Shown here: in pieces, positions 35,945-44,226 of the stretch
How the letters are laid out: every line of letters begins with the position of its first letter
Position numbering within the stretch: the stretch's first letter is position 1
Source: Lachnospiraceae bacterium KM106-2
Lineage (GTDB): Bacteria > Bacillota > Clostridia > Lachnospirales > Lachnospiraceae
Assembly (NCBI GenBank): GCA_009731425.1
Contig: AP018794.1
Span: 3,366,501-3,430,500, forward strand
DNA: 64,000 nucleotides
Reading direction: 5' to 3'
Translations under genes and position numbers: made by a program
Notes under the pieces: model-generated
Databases searched by the model: none
Told to the model about the DNA's origin: nothing
The model's input: only the letters and a program-made list of their open reading frames with translations

Positions 35945-36037
35945 TGCTTTTCCTCCTTAAATAAAATGCTATTTAAATTATGCCCAACAAAATCAGGCTT
36001 ACCATAGTTTTTGCTAATTAGAATGATAACAAAAATC

Positions 36038-36060
36038 CATGCACGCAAGTGTGCTCTTCC
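36038..36060 (-). repeat. Fragment D of the dispersed structured repeat
   Basis: GAGCACACTTGCGTGCA on the minus strand matches 14 of 17 bases of the third hairpin of copy B (GTGCACACTCGCGTGCA), 100 bases away in the same orientation. The rest of the element is missing. Confidence 0.5.
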
Positions 36061-36096
36061 GAGTACCTAACGTTAAGCAAAAGACTACTAAGATAA

Positions 36097-36178
36097 GAGT
36101 TTTGCTTGTCAAAACTCGCCGCGCCGAGCGTGCGTCGCGAAGCGACATCCTCCTTTGCACGCGAGTGTGCACCTACCA
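36097..36178 (+). repeat. Dispersed structured repeat, copy B, in the ileS leader
   Basis: Plus-strand order as in copy A: hairpin GAGTTTTG / CAAAACTC (36097-36117), GC-rich CGCGCCGAGCG, hairpin GTCGC / GCGAC, unpaired TCCTCCTTT, hairpin TGCAC / GTGCA. Compared with copy A, two pairs in the second hairpin, one in the first and one in the third change on both sides so pairing is kept. It is antisense to the ileS leader, so the ileS transcript would carry AAAGGAGG here. That AAAGGAGG abuts an ATG opening a 44-codon frame (36148 to 36014), judged unlikely to be translated. Confidence 0.78.
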
Positions 36179-36215
36179 GGCTTTTTTTATTTGTCTACAA
36201 CAAATAAAAAAAGCC
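36179..36215. repeat. 15-base perfect inverted repeat at the T-box terminator T tract
   Basis: GGCTTTTTTTATTTG (36179-36193) and its exact complement (36201-36215) flank TCTACAA. One arm is the T tract of the ileS T-box terminator; the other abuts repeat copy B. Confidence 0.75.
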
Positions 36216-36480
36216 CTCACCCCTAAACAGGATGAGAGCATATCTATCTCGTCATTATTACCACCTATTTAGCATACGAGTCAAAACTGACTTTATACGC
36301 GATCCTGATAACGGAGGATACCGGCTTAGCTTACTAGATAAGAATCCTTATCGTTCTGTCTGCAACTGGTGACTGAATCACAGTCATCGAGGAGTGATAT
36401 TCAAAATCTACTACTAGTATCAGGCTCTCACTATCCCTGATTCGCTTTGACTTTCACGGATTCCTACTGTCTCCATCATG
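36206..36480 (-). promoter_or_regulatory. T-box leader of ileS, isoleucine specifier AUC
   Basis: Read on the minus strand: stem I with the specifier loop GAATATCAC, in which ATC (36396-36398) is an isoleucine codon followed by A; the T-box core AGGTGGTA (36259-36266), whose TGGT pairs with an ACCA tRNA end; then a terminator GCTCTCATCC / GGGGTGAGGGC (36213-36239) and Ts. Uncharged tRNA-Ile should favour the antiterminator and ileS expression. The rest of the 727-base gap holds repeats B and D, the T-box promoter and the pncB promoter. Confidence 0.88.
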
Positions 36481-36500
36481 GTTTTTACTATATTGAAAAT

Positions 36501-36529
36501 ATAATAGTATATTATGTCAAAATTGTCAA
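36501..36529 (-). promoter_or_regulatory. ileS T-box promoter
   Basis: Minus-strand -35 TTGACA (36524-36529), 17-base spacer, -10 TATTAT (36501-36506). Confidence 0.7.
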
Positions 36530-36583
36530 CCTCTATTCCCTTCTAAACCTCCGTTTTTTACCTTTATCTTCCGTTCCGAATAC

Positions 36584-36611
36584 TTGTACTATTTTCAAAT
36601 TATGTTATAAT
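36584..36611 (+). promoter_or_regulatory. pncB promoter
   Basis: -35 TTGTAC (36584-36589), 16-base spacer and extended -10 TGTTATAAT (36603-36611). Confidence 0.65.
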
Positions 36612-36671
36612 ATTGTATGTTTTACGTAAACTGGATACAATAACATTAATATATGTACGAAGGAGTATAGT

Positions 36672-38123
36672 ATGGATAATAGAAATTTAACACTATTGAC
36701 CGATTTTTATGAGCTTACTATGATGCAAGGCTATTTTAAAAACGATACCAACGAAACTGTAATCTTCGATGCATTCTATCGTAACAATCCATCCGGTAGT
36801 GGATACGCAATTTGTGCTGGATTAGATCAGGTGATAGATTACATTAAAAATCTACATTTCACAACCAGCGATATTGAATACCTTAGAAGTCTCTCCATCT
36901 TTGATGAAGATTTTCTAGAATATCTCTCCAACTTTAAATTTACTGGCGATATCTATGCTATCCCAGAAGGAACTATTGTATTTCCAATGGAACCATTGGT
37001 TAAAGTTATTGCTCCAGTCATTGAGGCGCAATTAGTAGAGACTGCTCTATTAAATATAATAAATCATCAAAGTCTGATCGCAACAAAAGCATCCAGAGTC
37101 TGCTATGCTGCACGTGGTGAAGCTGTTATGGAATTTGGTCTTCGTAGAGCACAAGGACCAGATGCTGGAACACTTGGTGCTAGAGCTGCCGTAATCGGTG
37201 GTTGTGCTGGTACAAGTAATGTTTTATGCGCTAAAGAATTTAACGTGCCTGCTTTAGGTACACACGCACATAGTTGGATTATGAGTTTTGATGACGAACT
37301 TACTGCATTCCGTAAATATGCAGAACTCTATCCTGGTAACACGACACTTCTTGTGGATACTTATGATACACTTCGCTCAGGCGTTCCAAATGCTATTAAA
37401 GTATTTGATGAATTAAAAGCTGCTGGAAAGATGCCAGAACAATACGGAATCAGACTTGATAGCGGCGATTTAGCATACCTATCAAAAAAAGCAAGAAAAA
37501 TGTTAGATCAAGCTGGTTATACAGATGCTAGTATCTGTGCATCTAGTGATTTAGATGAATACTTAATCGATTCATTAAAAACACAAGGAGCAACTATCAA
37601 TGTATGGGGTGTCGGAACAAATCTGATCACTTCTAAAGATTGTCCTGCTTTTGGTGGTGTTTACAAATTAGCTGCTGTGAAAAGAGATGGCAAATTCATT
37701 CCAAAGATTAAGTTATCCGAAAATCAATGGAAGATTACAAATCCGGGAAATAAAACCGTATATCGTATTTATGATAAAGAAACAAACAAGATTAAAGCCG
37801 ATTTAATTTCATTAGTTGGAGAACAATTCTCTGAAGAAGATCCTTTATTGATCTTTGATCCAATCAATACATGGAAAAAGACTTATTTAAAACCTGGTGA
37901 ATATACATTACGTGAACTACTTGTTCCTGTCTTCTTAAATGGAGAATGTGTATATCAGTCGCCTGATGTAATGGATATTCGTGAATACTGTAAACAAGAA
38001 CTAGGTACTCTCTGGGATGAGACAAGACGTTTTGCTAATCCACATCTTGTTTATGTTGATCTTTCTAATGAATTATGGCATTTAAAAAATCAATTATTAG
38101 ACCGTTTTAATATGAATAACTAA
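36672..38123 (+). CDS. pncB: Nicotinate phosphoribosyltransferase
   Basis: 483 residues, typical of the longer Firmicutes enzyme. It makes nicotinate mononucleotide from nicotinate and PRPP for NAD salvage. The start LTLLTDFYELTMMQGYFKN, EFGLRRAQGPDAG with a conserved catalytic-region histidine later in LGTHAHSWIMSF, and IRLDSGDLAYLSKKARK are conserved. GAAGGAG precedes the ATG. Its substrate PRPP is made by prs at 7475-8647. Monocistronic, with its own terminator. Confidence 0.95.
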   Translation: MDNRNLTLLTDFYELTMMQGYFKNDTNETVIFDAFYRNNPSGSGYAICAGLDQVIDYIKNLHFTTSDIEYLRSLSIFDEDFLEYLSNFKFTGDIYAIPEGTIVFPMEPLVKVIAPVIEAQLVETALLNIINHQSLIATKASRVCYAARGEAVMEFGLRRAQGPDAGTLGARAAVIGGCAGTSNVLCAKEFNVPALGTHAHSWIMSFDDELTAFRKYAELYPGNTTLLVDTYDTLRSGVPNAIKVFDELKAAGKMPEQYGIRLDSGDLAYLSKKARKMLDQAGYTDASICASSDLDEYLIDSLKTQGATINVWGVGTNLITSKDCPAFGGVYKLAAVKRDGKFIPKIKLSENQWKITNPGNKTVYRIYDKETNKIKADLISLVGEQFSEEDPLLIFDPINTWKKTYLKPGEYTLRELLVPVFLNGECVYQSPDVMDIREYCKQELGTLWDETRRFANPHLVYVDLSNELWHLKNQLLDRFNMNN

Positions 38124-38135
38124 TTCGACTTTTTT

Positions 38136-38168
38136 GACGCTTCCTTTTTATGGAAGCGTCTTTTTTTT
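38136..38168 (+). terminator. pncB terminator
   Basis: GACGCTTCC / GGAAGCGTC, seven-base loop, eight Ts. Confidence 0.92.
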
Positions 38169-38224
38169 ACAAAATGTTTACTATTCATGCATAATTATCA
38201 TATAGATTTATTTTTTCATTATGC

Positions 38225-38230
38225 TATAAT
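38225..38230 (+). promoter_or_regulatory. Extended -10 of the VanY-like gene
   Basis: TGCTATAAT (38222-38230), no convincing -35, 37 bases before the TTG start. Confidence 0.5.
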
Positions 38231-38267
38231 TATTGAGTCAACGCAACAAACAAAGGAGGAACTTCCA

Positions 38268-39413
38268 TTGAACAAAAAAGTTATCATTACTGCAGGTGCA
38301 ATTGGTATCGCTGCTGCAGGTATTTTATCCTATACATTATTAACACTACATGCAAAATCGAGTAATTCATCGAAATCTTATGAATATTATTATAACAAAG
38401 ATAATAATACATATAAGGACAATAGCACTGTGAATAAAAATGATGCCGTCGATATTACAAAGAATGACTCGAAATTTCAGAATCCTAAACTTGATACTAC
38501 TCCTGATAGCTTAACGGTTTTAGTAAATAAAGAATTACCTCTTCCTTCAGACTATATCCCATCAGACTTGACAGAACCTAATATTGAATTTGATGAAAGA
38601 AGCGGGCAGAAAAAACTGCTTCGTAAGAAAGCAGCAACTGCCATAGAAAAATTATGTGCTGGAGCAAAAGAAGAAGGATACACAATTACTGGCGTATCTG
38701 GATACCGTTCCTATGCAAGACAACAAGAAATTTACTATAAGAACATTCGTAAATATGGTAAAACATATACCTCCCAGTACTCGGCTGCCCCTGGATATAG
38801 CGAGCACCAGACTGGCCTAAGTATGGATGTCAGTTCTCCATCCTTTAGCAATAATCTAGACGAAGACTTCATCAATACAGATGAAGGAAAATGGCTCAAC
38901 AAAAACTGCTATAAATATGGTTTTATCATCCGTTTTCCAAAGGGTAAAGAAGAACAGACCGGATATTCCTATGAACCTTGGCATATTCGCTATGTCGGCG
39001 TAGAACTTGCTACGTATATTATGAAAAATAATCTATGTCTTGAAGAATATTATAACTTCCAATACTCAAATGATTCTGACAAAGAGTCGAATAACGATAT
39101 TGACTTAACAATTTCTACCCCTGCGCCAAGGAGAACCGCCCGTCCAAAGACAACAGCGACTCCAAGTCCATCTCCAAGTGCAAAACCTACTACGAGTCCA
39201 ACCACGACTCCTACTAAAAAGCCTACTAGCACTCCAAAGCCTACGAAAAAACCAGTGGCAACACATACACCAAAACCTGTTGTGACTCCAGCTCCTACCC
39301 CTGTTATAACTCCAGAACCTGTTGTAACACCGGAGACACCTACCCAAGATCCTAATTCTAACGTCGATCAAAACGTGGGTAGTTCAGATGGAGCAGTGTC
39401 AAATCCACAATAA
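38268..39413 (+). CDS. D-alanyl-D-alanine carboxypeptidase, M15/VanY family
   Basis: 381 residues from a TTG start at 38268, fixed by AAAGGAGGA seven bases upstream. A signal/anchor segment (about 4-25) is followed by a linker and the VanY domain: SGYRSYARQQEIYY, SEHQTGLSMDV (His and Asp zinc ligands) and YEPWHIRYVG (catalytic Glu and third ligand His). All ligands are present. The last 100 residues are Pro/Thr/Lys-rich repeats, probably wall-spanning. It trims D-Ala from peptidoglycan stem peptides. A hairpin containing the plsC promoter follows. Confidence 0.93.
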   Translation: MNKKVIITAGAIGIAAAGILSYTLLTLHAKSSNSSKSYEYYYNKDNNTYKDNSTVNKNDAVDITKNDSKFQNPKLDTTPDSLTVLVNKELPLPSDYIPSDLTEPNIEFDERSGQKKLLRKKAATAIEKLCAGAKEEGYTITGVSGYRSYARQQEIYYKNIRKYGKTYTSQYSAAPGYSEHQTGLSMDVSSPSFSNNLDEDFINTDEGKWLNKNCYKYGFIIRFPKGKEEQTGYSYEPWHIRYVGVELATYIMKNNLCLEEYYNFQYSNDSDKESNNDIDLTISTPAPRRTARPKTTATPSPSPSAKPTTSPTTTPTKKPTSTPKPTKKPVATHTPKPVVTPAPTPVITPEPVVTPETPTQDPNSNVDQNVGSSDGAVSNPQ

Positions 39414-39420
39414 ATTACCG

Positions 39421-39479
39421 AATACTAGAATAATCTATCTATTTATGCTATAATAAGTTGATTATTCTAGTATTTTTTA
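39421..39479 (+). terminator. Terminator whose loop contains the plsC promoter
   Basis: AATACTAGAATAATC (39421-39435) and its exact complement (39460-39474) followed by TTTTA. The 24-base loop contains TGCTATAAT (39446-39454), an extended -10. Transcripts from upstream would form the hairpin; transcripts starting near 39461 would contain only its right arm. Confidence 0.75.
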
Positions 39480-39491
39480 TGGAGGGAAATT

Positions 39492-40220
39492 ATGCGTACC
39501 ATACTTGTTGCTATCTTTTTAGTTTTATTTGCAATCATCAGCATTCCGCTTTATTTCATAGAATTCATAATTGGCAAATTTAATCCACGATTAAAGGTGA
39601 AATCCTCACAAGCCATAGTTTCCAATGCATTCAAATGCATCCTATTCATAAGCGGAACAAAGTTGACCGTTGTCGGAAGAGAAAACGTGCCAACGGATGA
39701 AGCAGTTCTATATGTAGCAAATCATCGAAGCTTTTTCGATATAGTCGTAATCTATGCGACTGTTCCAACACTTACTGGTTTTATCTCGAAAAAAGAGATG
39801 GAGAAAATCCCTTGTATTAGTCGTTGGATGAGATATCTCAACTGTCTGTTCCTTGATCGTGATAATATTCGTGAAGGCCTTAAGACAATTCTTAAAGGTA
39901 TCGAAAATATTAAAAATGGTTACTCTATGTTTATAGCACCTGAGGGTACTAGAAACCAAGGAAAAGAGATGCTTCCATTTAAAGAAGGAAGCTTTAAGCT
40001 CGCTGAAAAATCCGGATGTGCAATTATTCCGATGGCTCTTACTAATACAGATGGCGCATTCGAACAGCATATGCCATGGATCAAGCGTGCAAAAGTAATC
40101 ATCACTTATGGTGAACCAATCTATCTGAAGGATCTTGATAAAGATACTAGAAAGCATTGCGGTGCTTATGTTCAGAACATTGTTAAAGAGATGTTGGAAG
40201 AAAATGAAAAGCTTCTATAG
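39492..40220 (+). CDS. plsC: 1-acyl-sn-glycerol-3-phosphate acyltransferase (PlsC family)
   Basis: 242 residues. An N-terminal membrane span is followed by the acyltransferase motifs NHRSFFD (77-83, the H-x4-D catalytic box), FLDRDN and FIAPEGTRN, then IIPMAL. It adds the second acyl chain in phosphatidic acid synthesis at the inner face of the membrane. GGAGGG precedes the ATG. The promoter sits in the loop of the upstream terminator. Confidence 0.93.
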   Translation: MRTILVAIFLVLFAIISIPLYFIEFIIGKFNPRLKVKSSQAIVSNAFKCILFISGTKLTVVGRENVPTDEAVLYVANHRSFFDIVVIYATVPTLTGFISKKEMEKIPCISRWMRYLNCLFLDRDNIREGLKTILKGIENIKNGYSMFIAPEGTRNQGKEMLPFKEGSFKLAEKSGCAIIPMALTNTDGAFEQHMPWIKRAKVIITYGEPIYLKDLDKDTRKHCGAYVQNIVKEMLEENEKLL

Positions 40221-40235
40221 TCGATATAAGTAAAT

Positions 40236-40278
40236 TTCTAGCTAAAATGTAAATTCAGTCTTTGCATTTTAGTTAGAA
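40236..40278 (+). other. Hairpin without T tract between plsC and the next gene
   Basis: TTCTAGCTAAAATG / CATTTTAGTTAGAA: 14 pairs including one G-U that is favourable only in the plus-strand RNA. Loop of 15. No T run follows, so it may be an RNA stability or processing element. Confidence 0.5.
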
Positions 40279-40349
40279 GGTGATAAAATAATAAACGTTA
40301 TACAACATGCAATATTAATAAAATAACTAAGAAAAAAGGAGGTACATAA

Positions 40350-40799
40350 GTGAAAACTTTTTTCATTGTACTGGGTATTATTCTTGTAGTAGCAATTATT
40401 CTCTTAACGATTTTATACTTTGTAGGGACTAAACTACAAAAGAAAAACGAAGCAAGTCAAGCACAAATGCAAGCAGCTGCACAAACAACTTCATTGCTTG
40501 TTATTGATAAAAAGCGTATGAAACTTAAAGACGCTAATCTTCCTAAAATTGTAATGGAACAAACACCTAAATATTTACGTCGTTCTAAGGTGGCTATCGT
40601 AAAAGCTAAAATTGGTCCACAAATTATGAACTTAATTTGTGATGAAAAGATCTTTGATCACATTCCAGTTAAAAAAGAAGTAAAAGCTGTTTTAAGCGGC
40701 ATTTATATCATGGATGTTAAAGGAGTTCGTGCTAATTTAGAAACAACACCTAAAAAAGTCGGATTCTTTAAACGCATGAGAAATAAAGTTTCTAAATAA
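40350..40799 (+). CDS. Hypothetical membrane-anchored protein
   Basis: 149 residues from a GTG start; AAAGGAGGT lies seven bases upstream. One N-terminal span (FFIVLGIILVVAIILLTILY) is followed by a short coiled coil rich in Gln/Ala (about 32-47) and a basic soluble domain (KRMKLKDANLPKIVMEQ, ending GFFKRMRNKVSK). I do not recognise the family. The soluble part is cytoplasmic if the basic residues follow the positive-inside rule. Placed between plsC and a strong terminator, with its own strong ribosome binding site. Confidence 0.8.
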   Translation: MKTFFIVLGIILVVAIILLTILYFVGTKLQKKNEASQAQMQAAAQTTSLLVIDKKRMKLKDANLPKIVMEQTPKYLRRSKVAIVKAKIGPQIMNLICDEKIFDHIPVKKEVKAVLSGIYIMDVKGVRANLETTPKKVGFFKRMRNKVSK

Positions 40800-40807
40800 T
40801 AATTAAT

Positions 40808-40847
40808 AAAAAGAAAGGCTTTCTGATTACAGAAAGCCTTTCTTTTT
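40808..40847. terminator. Bidirectional terminator
   Basis: Perfect 18-base stem from AAAAAGAAAGGCTTTCTG, loop ATTA, flanked by As and Ts. It serves the 149-residue gene and the converging DUF1934 gene. Confidence 0.92.
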
Positions 40848-41274
40848 ATCTATTCTTAACTTTAATTGTAATTGCACAATCTGAAACATGACTATAATTA
40901 ATGTCTAATGAATATTCAATATTGATCAGTAATTCTTCCTCTGATTCTTTCACTACTAAACTAGTCGTATTCAACCCGATCATTAGTGCACCAATTGGTG
41001 TGTTATATAAAGTCATATTCTTCTTTCCTAATTCAAATACCATATGAACATTATTTGCACCCTTTTTGGTGATCTCAACAATATTATTGCCGACTTTAAT
41101 CATGTTCTTTGTTAACTCATCTTTTCCATTTTCATCAGGCACCACATCTTCATAAAGAATATAATGCTTCTCATTTCGATAATGATAATCCCCTACGGAG
41201 ATTACTTCAATCGCTTCGTCTTCATTAATTTCAAACTGAAGACCCGAAATAGAAATTAATACGTCTTTTGTCAT
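40846..41274 (-). CDS. DUF1934-family (YwiB-like) beta-barrel protein
   Basis: 142 residues. A calycin-like all-beta pattern: DVLISISGLQFE, HYILYEDVV, KVGNNIVEITKKG, MVFELGKKNMTLYNTPIGAL and LLINIEYSLDINYSHVSDCAITIKV at the end. This matches DUF1934, common beside wall or spore genes in clostridia; function is unknown. The ATG lacks a close ribosome binding site: AAAGGA is about 30 bases upstream, separated by a six-base-pair hairpin (CTGGGTTTACCCAG). It lies 72 bases after ddl and may be cotranscribed. Confidence 0.85.
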   Translation of the reverse strand: MTKDVLISISGLQFEINEDEAIEVISVGDYHYRNEKHYILYEDVVPDENGKDELTKNMIKVGNNIVEITKKGANNVHMVFELGKKNMTLYNTPIGALMIGLNTTSLVVKESEEELLINIEYSLDINYSHVSDCAITIKVKNR

Positions 41275-41346
41275 TTATACCAAGCCCTGGGTAAACCCAG
41301 TCCTTTCTAATATCGTTCAATAGTTATACCTTAGGTTCCGCCAATA

Positions 41347-42408
41347 TTATCCTTGGTATCTAACAAGTGCTAGCTGAATTAACTTTTCAACTAATCTTGA
41401 TTTACTAATTCCTTTTACTTCCCATAACATTGGGTACATACTGATTGCTGTGAAACCTGGTAATGTATTTAATTCATTAAATACAACCTGATTTGTTCCT
41501 TTTTCAAGGAAGAAGTCGATACGAGCTAAACCAAAACCATCAACTGCCTTAAAGATCTTAAGAGCATCTTCACGAATTTCTTGTTCCGTTCCTTCTGGTA
41601 GATCTGGCTGAATATCTGTCTTAGATTCTGCATTGTTGTATTTAGCTTCATAATCATAGAAATCTGCTGCTGCGATAACTTCACCAACGCCAGAAGCTTT
41701 CACTTCATTGCCACCTAATACAGCACATTCTACTTCTCTTCCGATAATTGTTTCTTCAACAAGAATCTTTCTATCATGTTTTGCTGCTTCTTCTAAACCA
41801 ACTACTAATTCTTTACGATCATGTGCTTTAGAAACACCCTTTGAACTTCCTGCATTGGATGGTTTAATAAATACTGGATAGTCTAACTTAGCTTCAACTC
41901 TGGCAACTACTTCATCCATATCAGATAATTGATCTTTGAAGATTCCAACATATTGAGCCTGACGGATTCCTAATGTATCTACGATAATTTTTGTATATAA
42001 CTTATCCATAGAAACAGCAGAAGCTAAAACACCACATCCTACATATGGGATTCTAGATAATTCAATCAATCCTTGTACTGTTCCATCTTCGCCATATAAG
42101 CCATGTAAAGCAGGGAAGATTACATCTACCTTTTGTACGGTTGCTTTATCATTTTCTAATAAAAGAACACCCTTATGACCAGTATCAGGAGAGATAACTG
42201 CTGTTACTTTCCCCTTTAACCAATTACCATTTTTAATATCCTCTACACTATCAACCTTTAACCATTTTCCGTCCTTCGTAATACCAATCATTAAGACGTT
42301 ATAAATCTCTGTATTTATATTTGAAATAATAGTTGCTGCTGAGACTAAAGAAACCTCATGTTCTGAAGATTGCCCACCAAACAAAACTGCTACTGTCAAT
42401 TTACTCAT
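41347..42408 (-). CDS. ddl: D-alanine--D-alanine ligase
   Basis: 353 residues, normal. It makes the D-Ala-D-Ala dipeptide for peptidoglycan. VLFGGQSSEHEVSLVSA at the N-terminus, FPALHGLYGEDGTVQG, the ATP-grasp segment YPVFIKPSNAGSSKGVSK, and ARIDFFLEKG with FNELNTLPGFT near the end are diagnostic. AAAGGA precedes the ATG. Its product is a substrate for the carboxypeptidase pathway represented by the VanY-like gene nearby. Confidence 0.97.
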   Translation of the reverse strand: MSKLTVAVLFGGQSSEHEVSLVSAATIISNINTEIYNVLMIGITKDGKWLKVDSVEDIKNGNWLKGKVTAVISPDTGHKGVLLLENDKATVQKVDVIFPALHGLYGEDGTVQGLIELSRIPYVGCGVLASAVSMDKLYTKIIVDTLGIRQAQYVGIFKDQLSDMDEVVARVEAKLDYPVFIKPSNAGSSKGVSKAHDRKELVVGLEEAAKHDRKILVEETIIGREVECAVLGGNEVKASGVGEVIAAADFYDYEAKYNNAESKTDIQPDLPEGTEQEIREDALKIFKAVDGFGLARIDFFLEKGTNQVVFNELNTLPGFTAISMYPMLWEVKGISKSRLVEKLIQLALVRYQG

Positions 42409-42496
42409 ATCAAAAATCCTTTCTTATATTAATAGAAATATTGTACTCTTTATTTGTATATTATTCAACCCATTTTATATTTAGGCTGCTTGTAAC

Positions 42497-43180
42497 TCAC
42501 CACAAATTCTTAAAGAAATCTGCAATTTGAAATCTCACTTCTACATGCTCATCTTCTGCTATTTCATTATACTCTTCATCGGTCAGAACATTGTCTAACT
42601 TTTCCTTTGAGTCCTCCGGTACCACACTATATGTCTCATTTACTACACATAGAGATGGAAACATAACACACCACCAGTTTCTTCCCTCTGCCTTACCAAT
42701 TTTAATTCGTAGAGCTTCATATTCTCCTGATGGGAAAGTAAGATCTCCATAAACTTTTACTGGGAAATAAGTCTGTTCTAAATTTGCTGTTACTTTATAA
42801 GAGTATCCCTCTTTTTTTATTTTATTTTCTGCAATTCGAATAATATTAGGTAATTCTTTCTGAATTACTATCTCTGCTTCTTGCTTATCCTTTGTATCGT
42901 CAAGCTTTTTTTGTAGATAAGAAACGACTTCATTTTTCACCTTCAGTTTTAGTTTTTGATCCTCAGCAGAATCACTATTTGCAAGACAGTGAAATCTTAT
43001 TATTTGCTGCGCGATCCCCTCTTGGACATCTGCATGACTCAACGATGTTTTAATTAAGATAATAGAAATGAAGATCACAACTACAATAGCTGCCTTAACA
43101 AAAAAGATTTTATATTTTAACTCATTACGATCCTGCTCTACTTTTTCAACAATATCCTTTAATGCTAAATTAACGTTCAT
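42497..43180 (-). CDS. spoIIR: Stage II sporulation protein R
   Basis: 227 residues. An N-terminal span (about 25-45) is followed by the SpoIIR domain: IIRFHCLANSDSAEDQKLKLKVKNEV and GRNWWCVMFPSLC. SpoIIR is secreted from the forespore and triggers SpoIIGA to activate sigma-E in the mother cell. GGTGGAG precedes the ATG. A possible sigma-F-like promoter on the minus strand has GAATA (43240-43244) and GGTAAATATC (43216-43225), 14 bases apart; this is a weak match. Confidence 0.93.
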   Translation of the reverse strand: MNVNLALKDIVEKVEQDRNELKYKIFFVKAAIVVVIFISIILIKTSLSHADVQEGIAQQIIRFHCLANSDSAEDQKLKLKVKNEVVSYLQKKLDDTKDKQEAEIVIQKELPNIIRIAENKIKKEGYSYKVTANLEQTYFPVKVYGDLTFPSGEYEALRIKIGKAEGRNWWCVMFPSLCVVNETYSVVPEDSKEKLDNVLTDEEYNEIAEDEHVEVRFQIADFFKNLW

Positions 43181-43250
43181 CTATGTACTCCACCTTTTCA
43201 ACTATTTTGTATTTAGATATTTACCAGTTTGTGCCTTTTTATTCAATCAG

Positions 43251-43279
43251 TTGCAAACTATTTCTTCTCTGTGTATAAT
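43251..43279 (+). promoter_or_regulatory. ispE-gntR promoter
   Basis: -35 TTGCAA (43251-43256), 17-base spacer, -10 TATAAT (43274-43279). It overlaps the upstream region of the divergent spoIIR. Confidence 0.7.
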
Positions 43280-43342
43280 TGTGTATACAAAGTACACTAT
43301 ATATGTTAGTAGTAAATTTCTATGAAGAAAGGTCCATGAAGC

Positions 43343-44209
43343 ATGAAAACAATCAGCCTGAAGGCTTATGCAAAAATCAATCTCGGTTTAGATGTAATTG
43401 CCAGACGTGCAAATGGCTATCATGATGTACGCATGATCATGCAGACTCTTAACTTATGTGATGAATTAACATTTACATTAACACCTGATACCAATATTGA
43501 ATTATCTACAAATCATGCCTGGCTTCCAACTAATCAAAATAATTTGATCTATAAGGCAGCTAAAATGATGTTCGATGAATTCAAACTTCCTGGCGGTCTC
43601 TCAGTAAATTTAAATAAAAATATACCAGTTGCTGCTGGTATGGCAGGTGGAAGTGCAGATGCTGCTGCTACTTTTGAGGCGATCAATATTCTATTTGAGC
43701 TTGGATTAAGCGATGAAGACTTAATGAAACGTGCTGTTTCTCTTGGAGCTGACATTCCTTACTGTATTATGAAAGGTACTGCTCTCTCTGAAGGAATCGG
43801 CGAAGTTCTTAGTCCTCTTCCTCCAATGCCTGATTGCCATATACTAATTGCGAAACCGGGAATCAGTGTTTCCACAAAATATGTTTATGAACATTTAGAT
43901 CTGTCATTATCCACAACACATCCAAAAATTGATGCCATTATCCACGGTATCAACAATCAAGATGTGAAAGAAATTGCAGATAATCTAGGAAATATTCTTG
44001 AAACCGTAACCTTAAAAAAATATTCTGTTATCCAAGAAATTAAGGACACCATGATTTCTTCCGGTGCTCTTGGTTCTCTTATGAGTGGTAGCGGTCCAAC
44101 CGTATTTGGCCTATATACTGACTTAAAAACTGCGCAAGTTGCTTATGAAACTATGAAAAAACGTAATCTTGCCAAAGATGTTATTTTAACCTCATGCTAC
44201 AATAAATAG
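43343..44209 (+). CDS. ispE: 4-diphosphocytidyl-2-C-methyl-D-erythritol kinase
   Basis: 288 residues, a GHMP kinase. SLKAYAKINLGLDVIARRANGYH at the N-terminus, the ATP-binding PVAAGMAGGSADAAA and LMSGSGPTVFGLY near the C-terminus are diagnostic. It phosphorylates CDP-methylerythritol in the MEP isoprenoid pathway. The ribosome binding site GAAAGG is 12 bases upstream. It is followed after 17 bases by a GntR regulator. Confidence 0.96.
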   Translation: MKTISLKAYAKINLGLDVIARRANGYHDVRMIMQTLNLCDELTFTLTPDTNIELSTNHAWLPTNQNNLIYKAAKMMFDEFKLPGGLSVNLNKNIPVAAGMAGGSADAAATFEAINILFELGLSDEDLMKRAVSLGADIPYCIMKGTALSEGIGEVLSPLPPMPDCHILIAKPGISVSTKYVYEHLDLSLSTTHPKIDAIIHGINNQDVKEIADNLGNILETVTLKKYSVIQEIKDTMISSGALGSLMSGSGPTVFGLYTDLKTAQVAYETMKKRNLAKDVILTSCYNK

Positions 44210-44226
44210 AAAGGATTGGTGAGTGC

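Noticed and set aside
36014..36148. 44-codon frame beginning MSLRDARSARRVL inside repeat copy B
   Set aside because: The ATG touches the AAAGGAGG with no spacer, which is unsuitable for initiation, and the matching frame in copy A diverges after a few codons. Structure, not peptide, seems conserved.
39050..39371. Minus-strand frames opposite the VanY-like protein tail
   Set aside because: Antisense of a Pro/Thr-rich repeat, with no ribosome binding site.
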